This document shows, piece by piece, positions 49,197-60,890 of a stretch of 64,000 nt of DNA (position 1 is its first letter; every line of letters starts with the position of its first letter). A program made the position numbers and the translations under genes. The stretch is taken from positions 1,364,001-1,428,000 of the forward strand of contig WHVD01000010.1 of the NCBI GenBank assembly GCA_015178975.1. Direction: 5' to 3'. The DNA is from Hysterangium stoloniferum. Taxonomy: Eukaryota; Basidiomycota; Agaricomycetes; Hysterangiales; Hysterangiaceae. The notes beneath the pieces are model-generated. The model saw only the letters and a program-made list of their open reading frames with translations, was not told the DNA's origin and did no database searches.

Positions 49197-51094
49197 TCAC
49201 CTGTCTTGATGTCCATGTATGTATGTATATATACTATGATTCTTCAGTTCAAAAATTCATTTAGATTAGTCCTTCTTAGTCTCTCACTTTCCTTTTCCCT
49301 GATATACCCTAAATGAGTGGTCTTTGGCAAGCCATGACCCTCTATCCTTTGACTCTTGATGATTTGGCCCTCTATGTTACGACCAGAAAACCTGCCAGAC
49401 TCTGGGCACTAACTTATATACACTCGCACCCTACATGCACTAGTTATCAGTTTACTAGAATACCCGCCAGATTCTGGATGTCAGACCTGTCCATGCTCGA
49501 CCTTTGTTACTTCATGTATCAGTCACCAGAATACCTGCCAGAACCTGCACCTATCTGTCTCTGACCCTGTCCCACATACTAGTCACCAGACCCCGCTTGG
49601 AAAACCTGACAGCTCTCTAACTGAGCCCCATTCCTGTTATGGTCAAATGACCTGTCACATTTTGGACTCCACTCTGCTCTGTTCCATTCCTAACACCAAG
49701 TTTGGTGTTTACTTATCTTGTTTCATGCTTACTAGTTTAGATTTCATTATTACTGGATTTGGTATGATATACATTCCACAATCTATATAGTCTGGGAGAT
49801 GTAATGTACTAGCCTTATTTTAATATTATTTTCTGGAAAAAGGAGTCCAATGCTCTATCAAAGTGTGCAAATACTCAATTCACTGCAAGGTAAAATAATT
49901 TAAGTATTTGATATTAATCAGTGGCAGCCTAAATAGACTTAGAACCCCTGAAGTCAAGAGTTTACTTGAATATATGCACCCTACTTCGCAAAGAAGGTTT
50001 TGAGAGCTGCTTATGTAAGCTTGTTCTTTTTCTGTAAAAACAACCACTAAAATATGAATAACAATTTACTGATTCCAAAACTAGATTCAACTTCGATTCT
50101 AGCTCGTTTATATATATTTTATATTATTTATCAAACAGTAAAAATATAAATAAACAGGTCAAAAGATCAATTATAGAATAAAACCATATTTGACAATATA
50201 TGCTTTATTTTAAATTAATCTACTGGATCTACTGTGATACTAACTTATCAGGATCTTAATGTAGTCTTAATGATTCTGCAAGAATATTCTCAGTATTTAA
50301 CTGTAAGCCAAACCAGGAGAAATTAGAATTATATTCTAATTTCAAACAATGAAACAACAATTTATTTATTACTTGGTTGATAGCCAACAACTCTAACCGA
50401 GGTGGCAACTGATTCCAACAACTTAAATAGAAGTTAGAAAAAGTAATAAAGCCAGCTACTCAATTAAGAGGTGGCAAGAGGGAACAAATAAGTCAACAAC
50501 TCAGATTGAGGTGACAAGGTGTGAAGAGTGGCAGAAGTTCTGACCATTCTATATACAAAGAAATGAGTAGAAAGGAAGGATATTGACCTATTCGGTACAA
50601 TATAAGAGGAAGTGAGAGAAAGAGCACGAGATGACGAAGGAGTCAACGAGTGCGATGGTTCAAGTGGAGGCCTCGACTGTTATAGTTCGAGGCCAGAAGT
50701 ATTCAGTAGTTCAGATAATACTACCTATGTGGTAGCTGACACGTTACCCTGATCACCGCTCGTAGTAGACCTAGTTTGTGTCTTACGAGTGGTGGTTCTT
50801 GGGTTAAAGTGTGTCTGAGTTCTAATTGGTGCTGAGTGCACCCACAAGTATACACAATGCTTCGAACTAATGAAATATGCAATATTCGAAGAATATGAAA
50901 GATAGAAAAAATATGAATAGAATATGTAAAATATAAATAAAATAAAAGGAGTGTTTTACCACAATGAAACTGTGGTAAAAGCATACTCCTCACACAAGGT
51001 GAACAACAGATCAGTCAACAACTCAGATTGAGGTGACAAGGGATCTGATTGGGCCAACAACTCTGATAGAAGTGGCAAGAGTTTCCAACAGCTC

Positions 51095-51523
51095 TGTCAC
51101 GAATCGATTATTCTTCGATAAAGTCGAATAATATTCTACTAATTGAACTCGAAAGCCTCGTCTGACGAAGTATATATTCACCCTGTTGATGAAGTAAGAG
51201 GCTATTACCAGTTGCGAGAACTCATGGAAGTAATTGTCGAAGAAGTTACGACAAAGTAGATTACTAATATCACTAATATACAGATATTTCGACTGACTTC
51301 CCTCGCTTCTTTCGTAGCCCTTTTATGTTTTTCGTCGTATTGTTATAACTATGTTATGAACTAATTATGAAATCATATATGACGTTGAAATGAGACATGT
51401 CGAAAGAGATTTGATGGTGTCGATAATGTTCGGTTTTGTCGAGTTGAATTTGATAGGTCGAAGAGTTGTCGAATATTACCTTTGAATGTTTGTGACAATA
51501 CGTGACATGTGACGGTTGTGACA
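51095..51523 (-). repeat. 3' LTR of the Gypsy element (complete)
   Basis: 429 bp with terminal TGTCAC/GTGACA. Segment 51095-51250 is found inverted at 56219-56372; segment 51284-51523 is found direct at 56375-56614. Confidence 0.93.
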
Positions 51524-51603
51524 GTATCCTCCCTTTGTGACCGAGCCCACGAGGTCGGAGTTTGAAAAGTTTTTTCATCGTCTATTTTCATGTTCTTCAA
51601 TCA

Positions 51604-52439
51604 ATGTCTGATATAGAAGTCGATCAACTCGAATCAGGATCCGAGTTTTTGGGTTTTGAGGATAGGAATGAGATTGTTGATGTGGTTGGTAAGTCGTTTC
51701 TGGGATTTCTTTAAAATTAGTTAATTAGTTATTTTTTAGAAGAAATTCCCAAAAAATGGATTGAAGATTGCGAAGAACCATACAATAAGGCGACTCGTAA
51801 AGGAATTGGGATGCAATGGGAATTTGAGGCAAAATCAGACAATGCGTAATTTTTTGGTTTTGTCGAACTTTTGTCGAATTTTGCTAATTCATTTTTTCCA
51901 GTTGCACAATGTGTTTCAACATGAATTTCGTGTGTAAGAAAAGTAATGCGTCGTCGAATTGCGATCGGTGCAATCGATTGCATCGGGCTTGCTACTGGAC
52001 CGTGAATAGGCCAGCCGGAAAACTGCGTCGTAATCGAAAAAAGAGTCGAAACGTCATTGAAGAATTGGAAGACGAAAACGAAGATGGTAGTCCAGGAATT
52101 CGAAAGCTTGGGCAAAGGAAAAATAATCGTCACAAGGTCATGTCAAGAATGTCGAATTTTTCTAGACGGTCGAGAAGGTCGGAACATCGGTCGGATAAGG
52201 ACTTGGAGAAAGAAATAAAATCGATTGGCAAAAGGATGTTGAAATTAGAAGATACCATGGAAGACTTAATCGGTGAGGTGAAAGCGTTCAGAAAGGATTT
52301 TTCGGTTTTGTCGAAGAAATTGGTCAAAAGTGGCGATTTTAGTGAAGAGACTGACATTAGTGTGAATAGTGGTAGATTTAGGAGGGTGTGGTTTGATAAG
52401 ATGGAGGAATTGAGAGAGGAAGGAATTGAAGATTTGTAG
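51604..52439 (+). CDS. Zn2Cys6-like Cys cluster plus coiled-coil protein of the Gypsy element
   Basis: Three exons, 51604-51688, 51740-51845 and 51902-52439 (introns GTAAGT...TTTTAG and GTAATT...TTCCAG), give 242 aa. An acidic N-terminus (MSDIEVDQLESGSEF) with WIEDCEEPYNKATRKGIGM precedes a six-Cys block spaced C-x2-C-x6-C-x8-C-x2-C-x6-C (CTMC, then C, then CDRC, then CYW). This matches the spacing of fungal Zn(II)2Cys6 clusters, although the usual basic residues between cysteines are few. A basic stretch (KLRRNRKKSR) and a coiled-coil-like region (KEIKSIGKRMLKLEDTMEDL) follow. The frame is intact, unlike pol on the other strand, whose stop is 109 bp away. It lies just inside the left LTR. 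A DNA-targeting or regulatory role is inference. Confidence 0.8.
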
Positions 52440-52547
52440 ATACTTAAAATTTTGATTAATTGATGTTTTTTGTGTTTTGATATGTTTTTTTTCGATTTTG
52501 TCGAATAGATGTCAAAATAAGTGTCGAAAGATAGTTGAATGAGATTT

Positions 52548-55500
52548 TTAATGTCGTGGAAGATTTGGATATTTTTGGTGAAATTCTTCGATAAGGTCGA
52601 AAGCATGTTTGAGATCTTGAGAGCCTAACCATGAAGTTTCTTCGTCTGTTCCTTCGTAACCTAACCAAGCAACTAAATATCATAATGAATCCTTATATAT
52701 TTTATCAAATTTTGAATCCAAAATTTCTTGAATTTCATATTCGGGTTCTTCTTCAACATAAATCGGAGGAGGAGGAGGTTGTTTTCGATTTGGGAAAGTA
52801 TTGGGATAAAATGGTTCTAACATCGAAACATGAAAGACGGGATGAATTCCTTTGAGGTGATTGGGGAGTTTTAATGTATATGAATGAGATCCTGGTTGAG
52901 CAATGATTTCAAATGGGCCTAATAATTTTCCCGATAATTTTTTCGATGGTCGAGTCGTTCGAATAAAGTCGGATCGTACAAAGACTTGAGAATGGATCAG
53001 AAAGTCGAAAGACTCTTTTCGATGTATGTTGAAATATTTTGATAACGTTTTTGCACTTTCTGGATATTTGATTTGAGATGTTTATGTAGAGCTTCGAGAT
53101 CTGTCGTATAATCGTGAGCTAGAGCGGAAGCTAGATCTTTTTCAGGGTGAATTTCTAACAGGATGATAACCTTTATTAGCAAAAAATGGCGTTTCACCAG
53201 TTGTTTCGGAAGGTGCATTGTTGTAAGCAAATTCGGCTAAAGGAAGTAATTCGGCCCAATTGTCTTGTTGATAATTAGAATATATTCGTAAATATTGTTC
53301 GAGGGTTTGATTGACTTGTTTGGTTTGTCCATCACCTTCAGGATGATATCCGGAAGTGAAATGTAATTTCATGTCGAGTGCTGTTCCGAGAGATCGAAAG
53401 AAATGTGACATGAATTCAGATCCTCGATCAGAAGTTACATGACTAGGGACTCCATGTTTTGAAAAGACATGTAATACGAAAAGTCGAGTGAGTTCGGGAG
53501 CATTGATCGTAGTATAAGTTGGAATGAATATTGCTTGTTTCGAAAGTCGATCGACGATTACGAGTATTGAGTCGTAACCATTCGAGGTCGGTAATTGTTC
53601 GATAAAGTCCATCGAGATCGAATGCCATGGTCGAAGAGGGATCGGAAGTTGCTTTAGTAATCCAACGGGTCGATGTCATGGAGTTTTTGATTTTATACAC
53701 ATTACACATGATTGAATAAAACTTTGAATATCTTGTCGGAGTCGGGGCCAAAAGAAATCTCAATATATTGTTTGATACGTTTTCGTTTGACCGAAATGGC
53801 CTGCAGTAATATGATTGTGTCGTGCTTGAAGAACTCAAAGTCGGAGGGTTTGATAATCGGGAATGTAAATTCTGTTTCAGAAACATAAAAAGTCTTGTTC
53901 GTTCTTTTGCCAATCTTCTTCGGTATTGTCGGAAATCTGTCGAATCTTGTCGAGAGTAAATTGATCTTCTTTTTGAGCTTTAAATATATCTTTCAATAGT
54001 TGATCCGTATCCATAATAAGAGTAGCTTTTCTTGCTATTGGAAGATAGTATGTTGCACGCAAGGAAGCTTGAATTTGCTCATTCATAAATACTGGTCGAA
54101 GATTAGTCAGATTCTTTTTCGAGTAGTCGGGTTCATTTGGATAAATGTCGTTTCTTTGGGAAAGAACATCTGTTTTCAAATTTAGTTTTCCTGGTCAAAA
54201 TCGAATAATCAAATTAAAGGTCAATAAATATTCTGCCCATCGAGCTTGTCGTCGAGACAGAATTTGAGTTGTTGCAAAATATTCGAGATTCTTGTGATCC
54301 GTTAAAACTTCAATTGGTTCTTTTGTTCCTTTGAAATAATGTCGCCAAATTTTGAAAGATTTGAATATTGCTAATAATTCTTTATTGTAAGTGTCGTAAT
54401 TGATTTTGGAGGTCGAAAGTGTTCTTGAATGATAAGCAACTGGATGAATTTCGTTATTGGGAGTCTGCATAGAGAATATTGAGGCTATAGCATGATCAGA
54501 AGCGTCAGTTTCGAGTATAGGTTTATAATCTGGATTCCAATAAATTAAAATCGGAGCTGTAGTAAATTCTTTTTTCAAATAGTTAAATGCATGTTGACAT
54601 TTTTCATCGAAATGCCATTGAACCTTTTTTCGAGTAAGTCGAGTCAACGGTAAAACAATTTCAGAATAACTTGAAATAAATCTTCGATAGAAATTCGCAA
54701 ATCCTAAAAATGATTGAATGTCACAGACTTTTTGCAGTTCGGGCCAGTCTTGAATAACTTTGATTTTTTCTTCGTCCATATATACGCCTTGAGGAGAAAT
54801 AACATATCCTAGAAACTCGACACTGGTTTTATGAAATTCGCATTTTTTGGGTTTTGCAAATAATTGATTTTGTCGAAGCCGTCGAAGAACTTCTCAAACT
54901 TGTTGTAAATGTTCTTCGAGATTGTCGGAAAATATTAGTATGTCGTCGAGATAGATAATTACCCAAATATCAAGTAAATCTGAAAATATTTCATTCATTA
55001 ATTGTTGAAAGGTTGCTGGAGTGTTGCATAGTCCAAAAGGTATAACCAAGTATTCAAAAGATCCATATCGAGTCCGAAAGGCTGTTTTCCACTCATCTCC
55101 TGGAGCAATCCTAACTAAATTATAGGCGCCTCGGAGATCGATTTTTGTAAAATATTTCACCGTTCGAAGTCGATCCAAAAGATCTGGAATTAAAGGAAGT
55201 GGATATCGATTTTTCCGTGTGATTTTATTAAGTCCTTGATAATCGACGCAAAGTCGTAGGCTTCCGTCTTTCTTCTTAACGAATAAAATCGGTGCGCCGG
55301 TGGGAGATTGCGACGATCGAATAAACTTCTTCGAAAGGTTCTCTTGGAGATATTCTCGTAGCACTTGAAGTTCTGTCTCGGATAACGAATAGATCAGACC
55401 CATAGGTGGAACAGTTCCTTCTTCTAATGGGATAGCATGATCATAACTTCGATGTTGAGGTAAAGCTTCAGCTTCTTTTTTGTCGAAAACATCTGAGAAG

Positions 55501-56201
55501 TCAGAATATTTGGTCGGAACGTTCAGTATGTCGAATGATGTCGAAGTCGTAGTTTTTGCACCAGAGGCCTTACAAGTCTTGAAAGATTCATCACAAATGA
55601 AAACCACAAAGGTTTGAGAGTCTTTTGCTTTCGCAGCTTGTAAGAAAGTCTTTTGATTGACTATGTTGATATTCGGATTAACAGTCTTGGATTTCAATTC
55701 TTCATGGATTTTCTCAGATGTCGATGAATGACTCGCCGAGGTCGAAGCATGCTTCTCTTCCGATAACGTTTCAATTGACGGTTGAATCAGATTCGGATTT
55801 GTCGAAGGTGTCAAAGTAGGTTCGAACGATATATGGCCAGATTGCCAGTCAATCACAGGATTTTGCTTCAGCCAGTTGAGTCCTAATACCACTTGACAAG
55901 ACGAGTCAAGATTGGTCAGAAAGAATTGTAATTCTTGAATTTGTCCGGATGGAAAGTAAACTTGTAATGTAGTCGTATATGTGATTTGTCCCGATGTCGG
56001 AGTCGATCCATCAATTAATTTTAATGATAACGGATTTTTCAATTGGTTGAAAGATAGATTGTTTTGTTGTGCAAACGTTTTGTCCATAAAAAGATGACTA
56101 GATCCTGAATCAATTAATGCTTTTATTTTTGGAATTTTTTTTGATTTAAGTTCAATAATTAAAGAATGAAATATTTTCAGATTTACTTGATATTTGGGTA
56201 A
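52548..56201 (-). pseudogene. Gypsy pol (protease, RT, RNase H, integrase, chromodomain)
   Basis: Minus strand, one main frame from 56201 to the stop at 52548. Protease has [13 protein letters not shown] has [24 protein letters not shown] block 4 and [13 protein letters not shown] with the YxDD box. RNase H has LETDASDHAIASIF and LTDHKNLEYF. Integrase has the HHCC region (HNHITAGHFG, CVMCIKSK) and the D,D,E positions in SMDFIEQLP, TSDRGSEF and NQTLEQYL. The C-terminus has YEIQEILDSKFDKIY and WLGYEGTDEETSW, a chromodomain-like end. Six in-frame TGA codons (54894, 54195, 53877, 53760, 53676 and 52680) and two compensating frameshifts around 53160-53045 inactivate it. At several stops the family has Arg, so CGA to TGA is likely. 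Gag is absent. Confidence 0.92.
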
Positions 56202-56218
56202 TTATCTATCTCGATGCG

Positions 56219-56614
56219 TAACTTCTTCAACGATTACTTCCGTGAGTTCTCACGACTGGTAATAGCCTCTTACTTCATCAACAGGGCAAATATATACTTC
56301 ATCGAACAAGGCTTTCGAGTTCGATTAGTAGAATATTATTCGACTTTATCGAAGAATAATCAATTCGTGACAGCATATTTCGACTGACTTCCCTCGCTTC
56401 TTTCGTAGCCCTTTTATGTTTTTCATTGTATTGTTATGACTATGTTATGAACTAATTATGAAATCATATATGACGTTGAAATGAGACATGTTGAAAGAGA
56501 TTCGATGGTGTCGATAATGTTCGGTTTTGTCGAGTTGAATTTGATAGGTCGAAGAGTTGTTGAATATTACCTTTGAATGTTTGTGACAATACGTGACATG
56601 TGACGGTTGTGACA
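56219..56614 (-). repeat. 5' LTR of the Gypsy element, with its inner half inverted
   Basis: Segment 56375-56614 is colinear with the left LTR. Segment 56219-56372 is the reverse complement of left-LTR 51095-51250, so the TGTCAC terminus now lies inside the LTR and abuts the direct half. The 33-bp spacer of the left LTR is missing. The primer-binding region is therefore gone. Confidence 0.88.
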
Positions 56615-58474
56615 AGCTCTGATAGAGGTGGAATTAGATGTCCAACTGCCCAGATTGGGGTGGAGTAGCCTGCTTACTGCAGTGACACACATATGTGGTG
56701 TAAATGGGTTGATAAAATTGGTTATATTTCATGACTGGAGCAGAGCTCCTTATATACACTGAGATCTGAGACATTTAGAGACATATTGAACTTTATTTCT
56801 ATCCTATTTTAGCTATTTTACTTGGAATGTTTTAGCCATTCTCTATTGTAGCATATATGATGACATAATATATAACATAATATTCCCATGCTAGTACACA
56901 TGTGACACCCGTCGTGCCTTGTGACTGTCGCGCGCCCCTGTGATGATGGTCACTTGTTGTGACGAATATTCCCGCGTGTTGTGTAATAAGCGCCAGGTGG
57001 CCGGTTTGAAGATATATAGTTAAAAAAGAATAAAAAGTAGAAATTTTGTAGCTCCCTCAATTTATAAGATAAAAATACAAAGTAAATTGCATAAATTCAA
57101 TATAAATCAAGAGAATATTGTAGAATTTTATAATCACGATATAAGTACATTTTAACAGCTTTTGTTAAGAATTTCGTTTTGGGGAAATTGCGAAAAATAG
57201 GAAAAACCTTTAAAAATACATAACAGGAGATGTTGTACATACAATCCAGTCAGAAAATCAGCTTAGATTCTCCCCAGTAATCTCAGTACATTTTCCACTC
57301 TAATCTCCTCTTTGAAACACACTCTTATTTACCTCATTGGGCCCACAGGCTCCAACCTATCTATCTCAACCCCTGACTTATCTCTGCCTGACCCCTTGAC
57401 TTCCACAGGATTCCCACAGTCAACCCTCCAACCTCACAACTGCCAACTACCCCCACACTCCCCAGGATTCCTGTCCACCCATCTGAAATTGGATGACACA
57501 ATCTCATGAGGGTGCAGCCTATAAGCTGTAGCCATGTCCTACCAGCTTTCCCATGGGTTTCTCTGGAAACCCTCTGATAAGCTCCACGCACAACTCTTAA
57601 CACTCCAGTAGACTAAGCTAAGTGTTGATCCTCATTCATATTGCATTATTTGCTCTTGTCATGTAACAGGTAGATTTGATATCAATTACTAAGCTGCTAA
57701 CTAAATTGTCACACTACAGTCCATTAATTTGGTTTTCATTCTCTCATCAGACAGAACCAATTGTTACAATGCATGTATTCAACATACGAACATTACCAGA
57801 TATCTAAGTTATCAATGTTTGATACATGTAGTTAGGATACCTATTTGTGAATGGACAGTAAAGACTCAAAATGCATATCATTGTTTAGCTAAAATTAATC
57901 TGAGACAATCGTAACAGTGCATGCACAGCCACACTATATTTCGATCATGCGCAGTTATTATGTAGCAACTGTAGTTTGTACACAGTAATGTGCAGTTGCG
58001 CAGCACTATGTCTATGTATTTAAATGGCTGAGCTGAATCACAAAAATATAACCTTTTGAACCCCCTAAACTAGACAACCTTGTCACATTTGCATTTGTTC
58101 CACCTGTTCCAGGTTTACAGGATATTACCTTTCTCAGGTTAACGAGAATCACTCTTATCACTAACGTGACTTATCTTAGTTATGCACTCCGAACGAAAGC
58201 TATTCATTCGTTTTCCGATATTTCATTTTATCTTTAACTACTATTAAACAAGAACCCTAAACTAATAGTCTACTGACACACTCAGCCCTTTCATATATAA
58301 CAAGTTGATGTCTTTAAGTTACTGCTAAGTACCTAAGGACTCTCAAGCTAAAAGATACATCACAAATTGGTGGAGACGACGAGAAATTGTCAGTCAGACT
58401 GTTAATTTTAGCATTCTTGTGATTCGCAGGCAAGAACAAATGAACGAGACATACCATAAGAAGATAAGCCACTG

Positions 58475-59483
58475 GTGATGTCCCACAAGTCCTCCCATAG
58501 TCCCGAGGACAGAAGAACGGCTTGGTCGCAGGATGAAAGCCCAGTCCGCACTCCGGAGGATCAGTTGAGACATCTGAACTTGACTATTCCAATGACCCCA
58601 CTCACCAATTTCACCGGTCTTCCCAGAGGCCAGGGAGATGAGAAGCTTTCGGTAGGTCCTGGAAATGTGATCTACTTGTTAATTAATCCAGCACGGCTTC
58701 AAAGAACCATCGCAGGCGATGGACTCACTGAACAACGACACGAGCTACTTTTGAACATCAGGCATGAAGTCATGCCAAAGGCTAAAAGACTGCCAGTTGT
58801 CCCGTTACCTAGACACGCTGAATCCTTAGTTAAGGACGTCTTGGATAGATTAGAGATTTTCTTACTAGGTATTCCAATAGAATCCAACTCCCCAGACACA
58901 GAAATGTTGTACTTCGCAGATCTGATATGATTCCAACAGTTGAGTTGACTGCTGATAAAATATTTGGATTGTTCAGAAGGTTATTTGCGAAAGAAAGGGA
59001 TAGAACTACCGAGTTTGCCTGAATGGGGAGCAAATAATGACCCTTTGGAGGCATGGAATGCTAATGACTTTGAGTTAATAGCAGTCATGTATAGAGAGGA
59101 CATCAAAAATTTACTCGGATTCCTTTTCCCGAATGGCACACTCATCCCAAGTTGATCCAAGCCTAGTGAGCTTGTTAGTGAACCTAAGTCGCCAGGAATA
59201 GAGGGAATATGTTCCTCTACACCAGCTGAGCAGCAAATCGAGTGAATTAGCAGGGTGTCCGACGACAATCCATTTATAGAAAAATGCGAATCTAAAACAA
59301 CAGAGTTAGAAGATACATGTAAAAGGATATCCAAGTTGCAATTCGGACCTCGCCTTGAATCCTACACTCCAGGAGTGTACACTACGCATCCAACCTTGAT
59401 GACCAACACGAATTGATTATCTGAAATGTTTTTACAACCAAATCAGCTGGACTTACCAACACAAGATCATCGGGACCCACTTA
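58475..59483 (+). pseudogene. Element F gag, N-terminal part
   Basis: The open frame 58475-58930 reads MSHKSSHSPEDRRTAWSQDE, then KLSVGPGNVIYLLINPARLQ and LVKDVLDRLEIFLLGIPI. After a frame change the sequence SLPEWGANNDPLEAWNANDF and FLFPNGTLIPS continues, then further stops. It ends with LDLPTQDHRDPLSN at the B2 insertion point. Together with the part from 61895 this reads as one Gly/Pro-containing gag (DPLSN joined to PPYQGNAPGGNPP). At least three stops or frameshifts. Confidence 0.65.
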
Positions 59484-59960
59484 GTAACTGTTATGTATTT
59501 CTAAGTTTTTTCCAATTTTTAAACAATTTCCCCTAACAAATTGCGAAAACACGACTATTAAATTGTACAATATTTGTTTGATTTATCCTGAATTTATACA
59601 ATTTATTTTGTATTTTTATCTAATAAGTTGAGCAAGTAATTGAATTTCTACTTTTTATTCTTTTTTGATTAATATGTCGGCGACTCAGCGCTTATTCACA
59701 ACGCGCGAGTAATCATGTGACATTCACATGATATTTCAAACTCCGACGCCGACAAAACGCGATTTGAAATACTCGCGCATTATCAAGGCGAAATATATAT
59801 ATTTTTATATTATTATAATAAAATATTATATTTATAACTAACTAAAAGTAAATATAATAATTATATAATAATATAAAACCGGCCTGGCGTTTATTACACG
59901 GCGCGCGGGAAAATCGTCACAACGAGTGACAACCGTCATAACAGGTGACAGTTGTCACAA

Positions 59961-60195
59961 AGGCGCGCGACGGTCACAGAGGCGCGCGACGGTCACAGAG
60001 GCGCGCGACGGTCACAGAGGCGCGCGACGGTCACAGAGGCGCGCGACGGTCACAGAGGCGCGCGACGGTCACAGAGGCGCGCGACGGTCACAGAGGCGCG
60101 CGACGGTCACAGAGGCGCGCGACGGTCACAGAGGCGCGCGACGGTCACAGAGGCGCGCGACGGTCACAGAGGCGCGCGACGGTCACACAGGCGCG
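59961..60195 (+). repeat. GC-rich 19-bp minisatellite, about 12 units
   Basis: Unit AGGCGCGCGACGGTCACAG repeated about 12 times with almost no divergence; a variant last unit carries ACTGTCACAACG. B1 has one such motif (GGCGCGCGACAGTCACAA, minus strand near 56930). Long open frames across the array are a by-product of the repeat, not genes. Confidence 0.95.
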
Positions 60196-60472
60196 CGACT
60201 GTCACAACGCGTGACAGTCACAAGACGCGAAGGGTGTCATGCGCGCGCACAGGCGCGAGAGCATTATGTCATCATATATGCTACTGCAACAAAAACAGGA
60301 AACTCTCTGGAACATTCCAGTGGCTTCCAATGGAACATTAGTTAATAGGTACTAATATTAGATAGAATATTTTAGAATATTCTATAAAATTCTACAATGT
60401 TCCATTATGCCAAGAATATTCTATAGTGTCTTAGAAGTAGTTAGAACTTTCCACAATGCTCTAGAAAATTCT

Positions 60473-60764
60473 AGAATGACATCACTCCTCCCAGAATGAC
60501 ATCACTCCTCCCAGAATGACATCACTCCTCCCAGAATGACATCACTCCTCCCAGAATGACATCACTCCTCCCAGAATGACATCACTCCTCCCAGAATGAC
60601 ATCACTCCTCCCAGAATGACATCACTCCTCCCAGAATGACATCACTCCTCCCAGAATGACATCACTCCTCCCAGAATGACATCACTCCTCCCAGAATGAC
60701 ATCACTCCTCCCAGAATGACATCACTCCTCCCAGAATGACATCACTCCTCCCAGAATGACATCA
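60473..60764 (+). repeat. 20-bp minisatellite, 14 units
   Basis: Unit AGAATGACATCACTCCTCCC repeated 14 times, essentially identical, directly upstream of the LTR promoter. TGACATCA resembles a bZIP (CRE/AP-1-type) site. Absent from B1. Confidence 0.95.
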
Positions 60765-60805
60765 TTAAATCTTCTAGAATCTTCTAAATGTCTCAGACTA
60801 AAATG

Positions 60806-60812
60806 TATATAA
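60806..60812 (+). promoter_or_regulatory. TATA box of LTR B2
   Basis: AAATGTATATAAGGAGCTC. The same core is present in B1 (minus, near 56752) and LTR D, about 40 bp downstream of the 20-bp array. Confidence 0.65.
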
Positions 60813-60853
60813 GGAGCTCAGCTCCAGCCTTGAATAAAAAAATCATATCATCT

Positions 60854-60854
<1 letters not shown>

Positions 60855-60885
<31 letters not shown>
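60855..60885 (+). repeat. Poly-A run (31 bp) between direct repeats
   Basis: 31 consecutive A, preceded by AAAATCATATCATCTC and followed by TCATATCATCACATC. The flanking sequence is therefore duplicated. Not present in B1. Confidence 0.9.

Positions 60886-60890
<5 letters not shown>

Larger units (their letters stand above)
51095..56614 (-). mobile_element. Ty3/Gypsy element nested in LTR B1
   Basis: 5520 bp flanked by the target duplication AGCTC (51090-51094 and 56615-56619). The left LTR is complete (51095-51523, TGTCAC...GTGACA). The right LTR is rearranged (see below). Order in the pol direction (minus): protease, RT, RNase H, integrase, chromodomain. No gag is present between the right LTR and protease. 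A second gene on the plus strand (51604-52439) converges on pol. Confidence 0.92.
49800..57225 (-). mobile_element. Solo LTR, family B (B1), with a nested Gypsy element
   Basis: Minus-strand LTR starting TGTTATGTATTTTTAAAGG at 57225 and ending GTACATTACA at 49800, with the perfect target duplication GGAGA (49795-49799 and 57226-57230). Without the Gypsy insert and its duplicated pentamer it is about 1.9 kb. It matches B2 (59489-61889) end to end in opposite orientation, except that B1 has a single copy of the GC-rich 19-bp motif (near 56930) and no 20-bp array. The uninterrupted target sequence is preserved in LTR A2 near 13485-13500. Confidence 0.9.
47618..57602 (-). mobile_element. Family A LTR (minus), split by three insertions
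   Basis: Read on the minus strand it starts at 57602 (TGTTAAGAGTTG) and ends at 47618 (GATCCTAACA). After removing LTR B1 with its Gypsy insert (49800-57225) and solo LTR D (47932-49196), about 1284 bp remain, colinear with LTR A2 and the 10847-11704 fragment. Its TATA segment (GACTATATAGATTGTGG) lies at 49770-49795. Flanking pentamers (AGATC and CTCCA) do not match, so it is not a simple solo insertion. No coding capacity of its own. Confidence 0.75.

Noticed and set aside
57361..57603. 80-codon minus-strand frame similar to one at 13126-13335
   Set aside because: The similarity is due to both being the start of family A LTRs; divergence is not codon-like.
59926..60345. Three overlapping frames rich in RRATVTEARDGH repeats
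   Set aside because: Produced by the 19-bp minisatellite, whose period (not a multiple of 3) opens all frames; not a gene.
60473..60764. Regular short repeats as a possible CRISPR array
   Set aside because: Units are contiguous without spacers and lie in a fungal LTR; it is a minisatellite.
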